Below, in pieces: positions 19,908 to 28,139 of a DNA stretch of 28,139 bases (the first letter of the stretch is position 1; the number at the start of each line of letters is the position of its first letter). The DNA comes from Gnetum montanum. Its lineage: Eukaryota > Streptophyta > Gnetopsida > Gnetales > Gnetaceae. Where the stretch lies: positions 1 to 28,139 of the forward strand of contig MNCI01034290.1 in assembly GCA_015680685.1 (NCBI GenBank), read 5' to 3'. A program made the position numbers and the translations under genes. Below the pieces are notes generated by a model. The model saw nothing but the letters and a program-made list of their open reading frames with translations. It was not told where the DNA came from and did no database searches.

Positions 19908-19975
19908 GCATCTAGTGGTGTAGCATAGTAGTTAAGATACTTATCTCTCATAAGATAGATTATGAATTTGATGTT
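19908..19975 (+). mobile_element. tRNA-Glu-like SINE head, copy 2
   Basis: Shares the leader CATCTAGT-GT-TAG with copy 1. Box A-like TAGCATAGTAGTTAAG is at 19921-19936, a 5-bp anticodon-type stem CTTAT/ATAAG with CTCTC between is at 19940-19954, and a B box-like GAATTTGATG at 19964-19973. The CTC in the loop agrees with a tRNA-Glu(CUC) origin. Differences from copy 1 are mainly transitions. Sequences after the B box differ between the copies. Confidence 0.6.
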
Positions 19976-20116
19976 GATGAGTGGAGAGTAGACCCTACAC
20001 CCAACTATATGAATCACTAAGCACTCATGTGTGATCTGGTCAAATTCCATGGACTTATAGCCTTCTAAGTACACTAGTCTCTAAGAAGTGAAATTAATCA
20101 TTGCAATTGTTGTCTT

Positions 20117-20162
20117 CCCAATTACACTTGTGAAATGCAAGGTATGGTTAAGTGTAATTGGG
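20117..20162. repeat. perfect 13-bp inverted repeat
   Basis: CCCAATTACACTT (20117-20129) and AAGTGTAATTGGG (20150-20162) form a perfect stem with a 20-base loop, near the 3' end of the - strand LTR. It may act in RNA 3' structure or be a terminal repeat of a small insertion. Confidence 0.85.
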
Positions 20163-20415
20163 GCATATGATTTTTATCATTTTTATGTTTTGTGTTTTAA
20201 GTTGCTTAAGGATAAAGAATAATGGATAAAATAAAATAATGAAATTACTAATTTAATCTAACTAGCTACACCTAACTAATCCTAACATAAGCATCTATTC
20301 CCACTTTTCATACACATCCTAAACATGTTTAACGCTACTGGGTTACTAAACATTAAGTGTTACTAGGATTACCAAGCACCAAGTGTATGCTCAAAGTGGT
20401 TGTACTTATGTGCTT

Positions 20416-20444
20416 AATTAATCTCTATTTAATATAGATTAATT
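20416..20444. repeat. AT-rich near-perfect inverted repeat
   Basis: Arms AATTAATCTCTATT and AATATAGATTAATT around one base, with one mismatch. It lies in the R/U5 part of the putative LTR. Confidence 0.7.
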
Positions 20445-20869
20445 ATTTAAAACATAAAGAAAATTTCATAAAACATTAAATGCATAAATAAATAATTAAT
20501 CTATTTTAAAGTTGCAAGGTTTATCAAAAAGCTCATCTTTATTGCTGCACACACTATTGTGCTCAGGTACAATAATGCTTGAATAAAGATTCATACACTC
20601 TTTGACTCCTACTATAGGCACTTAGAAAAAATATTCTAACTTTCAAATGAAAAAACTACAAGAGCTCAACTATAATTATGATCAAAGATTCCATAAACAT
20701 GGTGGGTGAGTGCATATTTATAGGAAAAAATAAACACTGCATCAATGAGGCCATGTCAATGCATCAAATCCCATGTCAACAGGGCCTCATTAATAGGGTT
20801 GCATTGATGGGAACACATTGAGGAGGCCTTGTTGATGGGAATCAAGAAAACACGACTCATCATACCTCC

Positions 20870-23680
20870 ATGATTGAATGAAAACTCATCCTCAAGTGAA
20901 CAAAAGGAGGAACACATTTTGTACAAAATTTTGGAAAGGTATGGGATTATTGACTAATTACTAACATATGCAAACACTAAGTGCTTGAGTGTATGGAGTT
21001 ACAATCATTTCAAAATTTTGGTGTTTAGGATAATAAAGTTGAACACTAGGACAAAAATGACAAACATAATTCCTTTGATGGCGTGAAGACAAGGAAGAAG
21101 TTCAAAAGATCCTAGGCAGTGAAAGCTCCTAAGATTCCAAAGAACCTTTTCCTACTTCAAGCACATGTGGTGGTTGAGTTGTGGTTATTCTATAGCAGTT
21201 GCAACCTTTGATAGAAGATGGAAGATGCCTAATAGTGCCTTCATCTTTTTCTCCTTACTCCTAGGATCATTCACAGTCCATGCTACATCATGAATGTGGA
21301 CTAGTGTGGGAACATCCTAAGGATAGGGCATTACTGGGAACAACTCCTTCACATTGACAAACTAGGTTGTGAAAAGTTTGAGTTCAACATTGAACACCTT
21401 TGGTACATTTTGTAGCTCTTGGTAGTCACTTAGTCTCCTGGTTAGGTTCTCAGCTATAGACCATTGATCAGTGAAGTGCTGCCTAAGAACATCAAGTTTG
21501 GCATTTTCCATCTCAAGCTTCTACTTGGTATCTTTGTGATGCTTGAACTCAGCTTCATATAACAAGTACAAACTAACCACCTGTTTCTCTAATTTAGACC
21601 ATCATCCTTTGGTAGTTAGCATTGCTAGATTTTCATAACAGATATTGTCAAGCTTCATGTACCCTATCATCTCCTAATTCTATAGCTCCTTCATGCAAAT
21701 CTCCACCTTATTGTAGTCATTGAGCCCATCAAAGATAGGTTGCCAGACATCTCCACTTTCCTTGAGCTATTGGAGGATCTCAATAACTTTTTCCTTCACC
21801 ATGTAAATATGTTTTTCATTGATGTATTTCTATAGACCAACCCGATCTCCATAGTAATTTTTAATTGTCTCAAATTTGAGAGCCTCATTTTTCTAGGTAG
21901 CTACCTCTATTGTATATTTTTAGCAAAGGGCTTAGACTTCCTCCATGGAGAGATTTTTGTTTTCGAATACCAATCTTCTAAGTTTGTGTTTACTTTGGCT
22001 AGTTGCTCCTACTATTGATGGGTGAAATCTTACATTTTTTGTTGTTAGACATCAACATCTTGTAGGTAGTGATTCTCAATAGTTAGGATGACATTCTCCT
22101 AGCAAGTTTGATCCAATGCCTTTTAGATATTGTACATGGTGGCATCGACCAAGGATTAATCAAAAATCACTATTCCCTTTACATCCTTAGCCTTCTTGAA
22201 CTTTTTTTTAAAGTTGCTAAAAAGCTTCATCATAAGTTAGAATAGGGTTGAAGAGTGCAAGATTAGCAAGGCAATCTATTAATTTAGCAAACTCTACAGC
22301 TAAGCATTGGTTTTGAGCATAGGTAATTTCAAGTTGTTCCTTCATGATAATGCATTTCCTTCTTACTTCCAATAGCTTTGACTAGGTTGCAGTGATTGTA
22401 TATGAAAGGTCAAAGACATCTAGAATTGGTTGCCCAGTTCCTACCATTCAATCTAGCAACTCTTCATGTTGGGCTAAACTTAATTTTCCACTAATTGTTC
22501 TTGTGGACATCTACATATATTAGAGTGTAGAAATGTCTGGTATAGACACCACAAATGCATTTAATTCCTTAGCAATTATATCAAGAACCACCTCTATTGC
22601 TATCTCCTATCCATGGTGCTACATCACAAAGATAGTTGCTCCCTTGCCCTTCTTTAGACATACTGAGAAAATAATGGCATTCCCAGAGATGTTTAGGAAT
22701 TACTATTTTTGTGAGAGAGACTGTTACCTCTTGGGTGCTAGGACTTGATCTCGTGGGCAGCTATGTTCTTTGGGCTAAAAATATTGGTCCACCTCCCTCC
22801 ATCTACATGGTGGTTTAAGCCACTTCATTGAGGTGACTCATTGTTGGATTATACAAAGATGGATCACCATCAGTCATTCCTACTTGCTACTCTTGCTCAT
22901 GTAAGAGTTGTTCTGGAATCTCACACATTTGTTTAAGGGAAACACAAGAATCAAGTGTTGTTTTGTGAGTGAATGGTGGAGGTGGTGGTTGTTGCTTCTC
23001 TTCCTTGATTGTGGTAGGGGTCTTATCATTTATCATTTCTAACCAAGAGGTTGAAGGAGTATGTTGAAGTGTATCATTGGCATAGCAAACTATTCTTGCC
23101 CTTTTGTATAATTTTCTAATGAGTCAAGAAAAGGGTAGGGCCTTCCTTCCATAGTCATTTTCCTTAAATCACCTATCTATCTCTAGATAGATTAGTTGTG
23201 GAAGGTTCATAGGGAATTTTCCACTCAGAGCAGCACACACATGGGCAGAGAAGGTAGTTAGCTTAATGGATCTCATTGTTAGATTGAGGTGATATGCCAC
23301 TATCTTGAAATATACATGCTCCATTGAGGTGAGTGCACCATAATCCTTGTGATCCACTCCATAGCATTGCTAAGTGCACTTCTTCTTTTCCTCTAGGTCT
23401 ACTTGTGTAAAGATCTTTATCAGGTTTGTTCCAATATTAAACAATCCCAAGGCCTACACAATAGTGTTCACTAAGTAGTACACCTAAATGTTCTTAATCT
23501 TCAGTGGCTCCCTCCCACGTACTATTCCATAACAGATATGTCTCTCCCATGTACCACTCCCCACTAGAAGTGATGATTGGCCACATGGGAGAGTTTTGTA
23601 ACTGCATCTTGACTTTTGGTGGATCATGGTTCAAGAATCATCCAAAGTTCAATTCTTGGAGAACTAAATGTTGGATGTCN
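20870..23680 (-). pseudogene. decayed coiled-coil ORF between pol and the 3' LTR (unknown protein)
   Basis: About 900 codons can be read right to left, with three or four frame changes and about 36 stops. The first third (23680-22600) is globular-looking, with LNHDPPKVKMQL, GEWYMGERHICYG, MEHVYFKIVAYHLNLTMRSI and SGKFPMNLPQLIYLEIDR, then a Pro/Gln-rich part (EEKQQPPPPPF). The middle and last parts (22590-21150) are rich in Glu, Lys, Gln and Leu with heptad-like stretches (AENLTRRLSDYQELQ), as in coiled coils. Near the end GIMFVIFVLVFNFIIL (21026-21073) could be a membrane segment, and LEDEFSFNHGGM is read just before the LTR. I do not recognise the family. It sits after integrase on the same strand, where Athila-type elements carry an env-like or extra ORF, so it could be that; a separate nested element is the alternative. 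Confidence 0.6.
23680..23680. other. single ambiguous base (N)
   Basis: The only N in the window. The readable - strand frame of the decayed ORF stops making sense right at this base, so it may mark an assembly join or just coincide with the ORF start. Confidence 0.95.
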
Positions 23681-25320
23681 TTTATTTATTAAATTCATGC
23701 GGGAGTTAGAAAAATTCTAAAAATGTTTTTGTCAAAAACATAAGGTTTGTGGCCCCCATGACATAGAACGTACCTCCAGAAGTTATAGGATTGAAGAATG
23801 GAGTAAAGCGAACAAATGGTTTGAAAGTTACAAGCTTCAAAAAGTTTTGGGCTTTGAAAAATTACAAAAACTCCCCCTACATTTGAAGAAAATGGCATGA
23901 AATTCCCAAGTGATGGGCGTCATGTATAGAATTTTCTCCTTGCATCAATTGGGCCTCCTTGACAAGGCCTAGTAGATGTAGTTAGCTGCATCAATTGGGC
24001 CTAGTCAACATGGCTATTGACCACCATTAACCAAGTCAAAATTTAAAAAATATAAGTAGTTTTTGAATAATTTTTGAGTCAAATGGAAGCCCAAAAATCT
24101 AGTAACATAATGAAATATATGAAGAGGGTTTTAGTGATCATAAAAGATGTAGAATGATTGGAGAAATATCTTAAGGAGCACACTAGTGGATCCAACCAAT
24201 GGGGAATGAAAAATATTTGATTACAAAAATGTCTAAGGATAAGGGACTTAACTAGACAAACCAAGAGCTATGGAAGTGGGTCCTCCCCATAGTAGGCCTA
24301 TGCCCTTTTTTCCCTTGCATAACCTTAACTAAGGAGTTTGTGAATCCCATAATTGATTAATGGTTATGAAAATCTAAGGATTGAAGCACAAAGAATCTAC
24401 CTAAGAATTTCAACACATCAAACTAAGACATTAAACAAAAACATGAAAACTAGTAGTGAGGTGAGTTATGGAGAGCATTGATGGATAAGATAGAGAATGG
24501 AATGGGTGTCCCAATCATGGTCACATGAAGTTCCTTGTGAATTTCATTGTTAAATGGCCTGATAAACTCAAACCTTAGTCCAAACCAAAACCAACCACTT
24601 TTAGTGACCTCGCATCACCACTTACGACCAATCCACCTCCTTGAGACACAAGAATAGTCCCACAGACAACCATCATTCCTTATTTGAGAAGAAAAGAGAA
24701 GAAAGAAGTGAGAAAGGGCCTTAGTTAGAGGGGACCTTTAGTCATGGGTAACATGTCTTTCTAGTTCCATAACCAGTTCTTGTAGCCCATTTATTTTGTT
24801 TAAGGGGTGTGCTTTGAATTTCCATCATGTTCTCCTTTTCAAGAATTTTTGGATGGGAATCACACCATGCAAAGACTTATTCAACTTCATGTTATTGGTT
24901 AACATGGAATGGTAAGAAGTCCATGAAAAAACACATGCACTCAAGCAAGTAGAGAGGAACAAAGAGTATTGAATCCCCTTGAAGTCACACCCTTTTCAAA
25001 CCTTTGAATTTTTTCCAAGCTTGGAAACTACCACGTTCACAAGTTCATTAAAGTTTTATTAATGAAAAAGGGATCTCATATTTCCAAAAATTGGAAAATT
25101 GTAGAGTAGGTGGATGGGTGGATGACATGAACTCATTACCTATTCCACAAAAAAGAAACTTTTCTTAGTTATCGATCATCAAAATTCAAAAATAGAAAGT
25201 AGACATTAGCAATCAAAAACATTTGATACAAACCATCATTAGTAACCATCTACATCATCACTAAGCCTTGTTGGCAATAAAGCATTTTTATTAGAAAACA
25301 AGAAGAATTCACACCAAAAT
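23681..25320 (-). other. non-coding spacer between integrase and the extra ORF
   Basis: No recognised domain. On the - strand GTAGGGGGAG (complement of about 23871-23880) looks like a polypurine tract, and the + strand has a purine run at 24684-24716. An exact 16-base direct repeat (TGCATCAATTGGGCCT) occurs at 23941-23956 and 23987-24002, and similar GCATCAAT/GGGCCT words occur inside the LTR at 20736-20840. It may hold remnants of another element. Confidence 0.5.
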
Positions 25321-25559
25321 AAAGTCAAGTATGCATGAAATTGTAAAAATATTCAAGAAAAATAAAACATACTAACAATGTTGTAAGACAAAAATTTGGA
25401 AAAATAACAAAGTGTAAAATAAAAATGGTATAAAAACAAAAAAGTAGAAAAAATAAAAAGTCATTTATATAGTTATCATGGAAGGCCATGTCTTTCATGA
25501 CTAAGGTGAAAAAAGGAGATTTAACAGATTGAGCGTGGTTGTTCATTCGATGAGATGTT

Positions 25560-25800
25560 GATTGCACTGGGTTGCATTGGCTCATGGAAAGGTTTGACTT
25601 ATTACATGTTGACCAGATGCTTTTTTTTAGGCTCTCAGGTTTGTAAATTAACATGGCACCAAAATAAAAATTTTTATAAATGATTTAAGGCCCTTTCCAC
25701 AACTTCTAGAGCTTAGTTCTTTGGGGTACTTGTATGGGATTCTAGTAGAGAACCTTATCTCTAGGTTGAAATTTCACTTTCCTTTTATAAGGTCATGACA
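25560..25800 (-). pseudogene. integrase C-terminal part (broken)
   Basis: Reading leftwards from the integrase core, frames with shifts give LINLSMLDENLLMAL, FQPRDKVLY and, after a stop, WKGP and GAMLIYKPESLKK. This parallels the C-terminal integrase region of Ty3/gypsy elements (LxELDExRxxA...FxxGDxVLL...GPYxI...GxxxL). After this point the coding resemblance ends; the T-rich hydrophobic frame to 25325 is probably not coding. Confidence 0.5.
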
Positions 25801-25890
25801 TTGTTTACTAAATGATTTGTGAAATTCATTCAAGGATAGGGCCATCAATAAATTCTCATCTAGCATACTAAGGTTTATCAATCTCTCTTT

Positions 25891-26480
25891 TTATGTTAGT
25901 CTCACATCAAGTTTAAGGTTACAATTTGTTAAAAGTGTATGGAGCTTGGATTGAATTGGCAGAGTTGGTAATTTTTTGTACACCAACTTATAGGGAGAGT
26001 AGCCTATAGGGAGTTTCCATGTAGAGTGGTATGCCCAGAGGGCATCATTAAGTTTTGTGCTCCAATCTCTTCTATATTTTCTAATTGTTCTCATTAAGAT
26101 TTTCATGATATCCCTATTGGTAACCTCTACTTGACCATTAGCTTGGGGGTGGTAGGGTGTTGTTAATTTATGTTCAACCCCAAACATTGCATGAGTTTGT
26201 GAAAAGTAACATCTATAAGATAAGTACCATTATCAAAAGTTAGTGCATGTGGCACTCCAAACCTATTTACAATATTTTGTTATACAAACTATGCAGCAGT
26301 GAATGATGTATAGTCAGTGATACTTGTTACTTTTGCTCATTTTGTATAATAGTTAACAGTAACTATTATGTACACATTTTTATTTGACATGGGTGTGATG
26401 GGACCCATGAAGTATATGCCTTAGATGTTGAAGGATTCTAGTTGTTGGATCCACTATTGAGGTACCTCCATTGGAGTGGT
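25891..26480 (-). pseudogene. integrase catalytic core of a Ty3/gypsy retrotransposon (broken)
   Basis: Integrase inserts element cDNA into chromosomes. The best part is a 98-codon open frame at 25891-26187 with TTPYHPQANGQVEVTNRDIM, DWSTKLNDALWAYHSTWKLP and IGYSPYKLVYKKLPTLPI, the classical HPQxNGQxE...ALWAYRT...SPYxLVYG block. Upstream, FGVPHALTFDNGTYL keeps the second Asp of the D,D-35-E triad, and the E of GQVE is present. The first Asp, in the GI(D)FMGP block near 26410-26430, reads Tyr and the Trp before it is a stop. Wording fits the Athila/Tat (non-chromovirus) branch, and no chromodomain is seen. Confidence 0.85.
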
Positions 26481-26489
26481 CATACCACC

Positions 26490-26725
26490 ATCTTGTTGAT
26501 AGTGTTTACAAGGGTAGATGAATTAGTGGGCATCCTTGAAGATAATGGGCCAATAGTACCCTACCATAAAGATTTTAATGATCATGCATCTCCTTTCATA
26601 GTGGCCCCCACAAGGACCCTCATAAGCATCTTGGAGAACACATAGTTGATTAGCATCAAGAACACACTAACAAACTAGGCCATCGACACACACCTTGTAA
26701 AGGTGTTTGTTAATTTCCATGAAGT
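26490..26725 (-). pseudogene. integrase zinc-binding N-terminal domain (broken)
   Basis: The - strand reads EINKHLYKVCVDGLV, PCGGHY, YYWPIIFKDAH and PCKHYQQ, matching the H-H-C-C domain and its surroundings (YxxxxDGxxxRCV...CGGHxG...FYWPTxxKDA...CxxCQ). The last Cys has become Tyr, one G-to-A change, and stops interrupt the frame. Confidence 0.7.
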
Positions 26726-26919
26726 TTTTGGCCTAATGAAGAAAATATTATTTCTTCTAGTGGTCTAACTCTTGTGGCATCTCTTGAGTGAGGAGATAAA
26801 TAAGTATTTCATCATATCATTTTGGTTTAGCGAGCACTTGTTCATTTCTTACACTAGCAAAGAGGGATTCATCAAGAAATTGATCAGAGAGTGGGCTCTC
26901 ATCCTATTTGTTGTCCCAT

Positions 26920-27300
26920 CATAACCAAGAAAAGTGATTAGCAACCATATTCTTAGTCTCCTTTTTATCTACCATTGTAAGATCAAACTTCTATAAGATC
27001 ACAAGCCACCATATGACATAGGGGCTCATTGTTGGTTTATTCATTAGGAAGCAAATGACACCATGATCAGTGTTCACAAACACCTTATATCCAAGCACAT
27101 AGTACCTGAACTTCTTCAAAGCATACACCATGGCCATCATATCTTTCTTCATCATGGTGTGATTGAGCTAATCATCCATAATGCTTTAGCTTGCATAGTG
27201 GATGTAGTATGGTTGTTTCTGATCATTCAACTACATAAGCATAGCTCCCAAGGCATAGTTTGATGCATCCGTCATGATGTGAAATGGATGAGATCAATTA
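26920..27300 (-). pseudogene. RNase H domain of the Ty3/gypsy pol (broken)
   Basis: RNase H removes template RNA during reverse transcription. In one continuous frame with the RT the sequence reads HIMTDASNYALGAMLM, YYIHYAS, MVYALKKFRYYVLGYKVFVN, TDHG and FDLTMVDKKETKNMVANHFS. These match the Ty3/gypsy consensus (DASDYAxGAVL...YASRxL...EKELLAVVFALxKFRxYLLG...YTDH...GxxNxVADxLSR). The catalytic Asp residues of TDAS and NTDH are kept, but the Glu of EKE reads Lys. Stops occur at former Gln or Arg positions. Confidence 0.82.
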
Positions 27301-27329
27301 GGTACTCATAAAATTGGAGTCTCTACAAG

Positions 27330-28139
27330 CTTCTCATTAAGCTATTGGAATTCCTTTTCACATTCCATGGTCCATATGAATTGATCATCTTTCTTTGTGA
27401 GATTGACTAACAGTTTCATGATCTTAGAGAGATTCTCTATGAATTGCTAGTAGAAGCTAGTGTGTTCAAGGAATGATTGGATATATTTAATAATTTTTTA
27501 TTGATGGGTTATTTCTTGGATGATCCAAATCTTTTTAGGATCCATCTCAATCCTTACTTGAGAAATTTTGTGTCCCAAAACAATGCCCTATTAGATCATG
27601 AGATGGCTCTTTTGCCAATTGAGCTGAAGATTAGTCTCCATGCATCCTTTAAGAACTTTCTCAAGGTGGTCCAAGGCTTTCTCAATTGTAGCACCATAGG
27701 TGGAGAAGTTTTCCATGAAGAATTCCATGCCATTACCAATTTGTTACTAAAAAATACTCAAGACAAGGTGTTGGAAAGTTGCAGAGGCATTGTACAGACC
27801 AAAGGGAATCTTACAATATGCAAACGTTCCCCAAGGACTTGTAAATGTTATTTTTGCATGATTTGAATTTGATCATAGCACTATAACCATCTAGGAAGCT
27901 ATAATATCCATGCCTAAAAATAGTATTCAACACCTAGTTCACAAATGATTATGTAAAATGATCTTTGAATGTAGCCATATCCAATAGCTTGAAGTTAATA
28001 CAGACCTATCATTTTTCACCTTTCTTTGGTACAATTACAAGTGGGCTAACCCACTCACTATCCACAATTGGATAGATGAACTCCACTTTGAGGAGTTGTG
28101 CAATTTTCTCTTTGAAAATTTGCTTCAGTTTGGGGTTCA
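27330..28139 (-). pseudogene. reverse transcriptase domain of the Ty3/gypsy pol, partial at window edge (broken)
   Basis: The + strand end of the window is inside RT. Leftwards the frames give NPKLKQIFKEKIAQLLKVEF, IYPIVDSEWVSPLVIVPKK, FLDGYSA, then after a frameshift FTSPWGTFAYCKIPFGLYNA, then FFMENFSTYGATIEKALDHL, ETNLQLNWQKSHLM and GIVLGHKIS. The last three match the Athila-type wording (FMDDFSxxG...NLVLNWEKCHFM...GIVLGHKIS). The catalytic motif, FMDD in that group, reads FMEN (27708-27719), so both Asp are lost. At least one frameshift near 27880 and several stops are present. Gag, protease and the 5' LTR should lie to the right of the window. Confidence 0.88.

Larger units (their letters stand above)
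20108..20862 (-). repeat. 3' LTR of the second (Athila/Tat-like) retrotransposon
   Basis: On the - strand this begins TGATGAGTCG at 20862, contains TATAAATA (complement of 20715-20722) and downstream AATAAA (complement of 20538-20543), in the order U3 promoter then poly(A) signal, and ends at about 20108 with ...GACAACA. A weak purine stretch (ATGGAGGTA) precedes it. The partner LTR would lie beyond the right edge, so boundaries and duplication cannot be confirmed. Two hairpins (20117-20162 and 20416-20444) lie inside. Confidence 0.55.

Noticed and set aside
19023-19975. Functional tRNA genes
   Set aside because: Box A and B are present but no acceptor stem closes and the anticodon arm of the first copy is replaced by a GA run.
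22533-22748. 71-codon + strand open frame
   Set aside because: Antisense to the decayed coiled-coil ORF and without any family resemblance.
25325-25560. Hydrophobic - strand frame after integrase read as membrane segments
   Set aside because: The strand is T-rich here and Phe/Leu codons follow from composition; no conserved residues support a protein.
27477-27866. 129-codon + strand open frame
   Set aside because: Antisense shadow of the reverse transcriptase; the - strand carries the recognisable RT motifs.

Overview
The window looks like nuclear DNA of a land plant, most likely a seed plant with a large, repeat-rich genome such as a gymnosperm. It is AT-rich, holds one intact protein gene in 28 kb, and most of the rest is old, heavily mutated LTR retrotransposon and satellite-like DNA. 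The intact gene encodes an organelle-type pentatricopeptide repeat (PPR) protein of the PLS class, a family hugely expanded in land plants. The species assignment is inference.

Layout. 1-2880: AT-rich DNA with no recognised gene. 2880-5445: a GC- and CpG-richer island with the PPR promoter region and an intronless PPR gene on the + strand (3274-5445). 5446-6591: 3' flank and a tRNA-derived, SINE-like segment. 6592-15961: a structurally complete LTR retrotransposon on the - strand, with LTRs at 6597-7585 and 14924-15956 and a matching ATATT target-site duplication. Its readable coding part is Gag (zinc knuckle included) plus protease; no reverse transcriptase or integrase is recognisable, and much of the interior is a decayed minisatellite. 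15962-20107: non-coding DNA with a 24-bp minisatellite (17103-17594), an 84-bp tandem repeat and two tRNA-Glu-like SINE heads. 20108-28139: the 3' part of a second, longer - strand element. From its 3' end it has a solo-visible LTR (20108-20862), a decayed coiled-coil ORF with a possible C-terminal membrane segment (about 20870-23680), a spacer, then integrase, RNase H and reverse transcriptase running off the right edge. The pol sequence resembles the Athila/Tat branch of Ty3/gypsy.

Neither element can be active as it stands: both coding regions are full of stops and frameshifts. Nearly all the stops in the readable frames are what C-to-T changes at Gln (CAG, CAA) or Arg (CGA) codons, or G-to-A at Trp, would give, as expected of methylated, silenced DNA. 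The most interesting points are the extra ORF in the env position of the second element, the gag-protease-only complete element with its internal minisatellite and palindromic LTR, and a PPR protein that stops inside its E1 motif.
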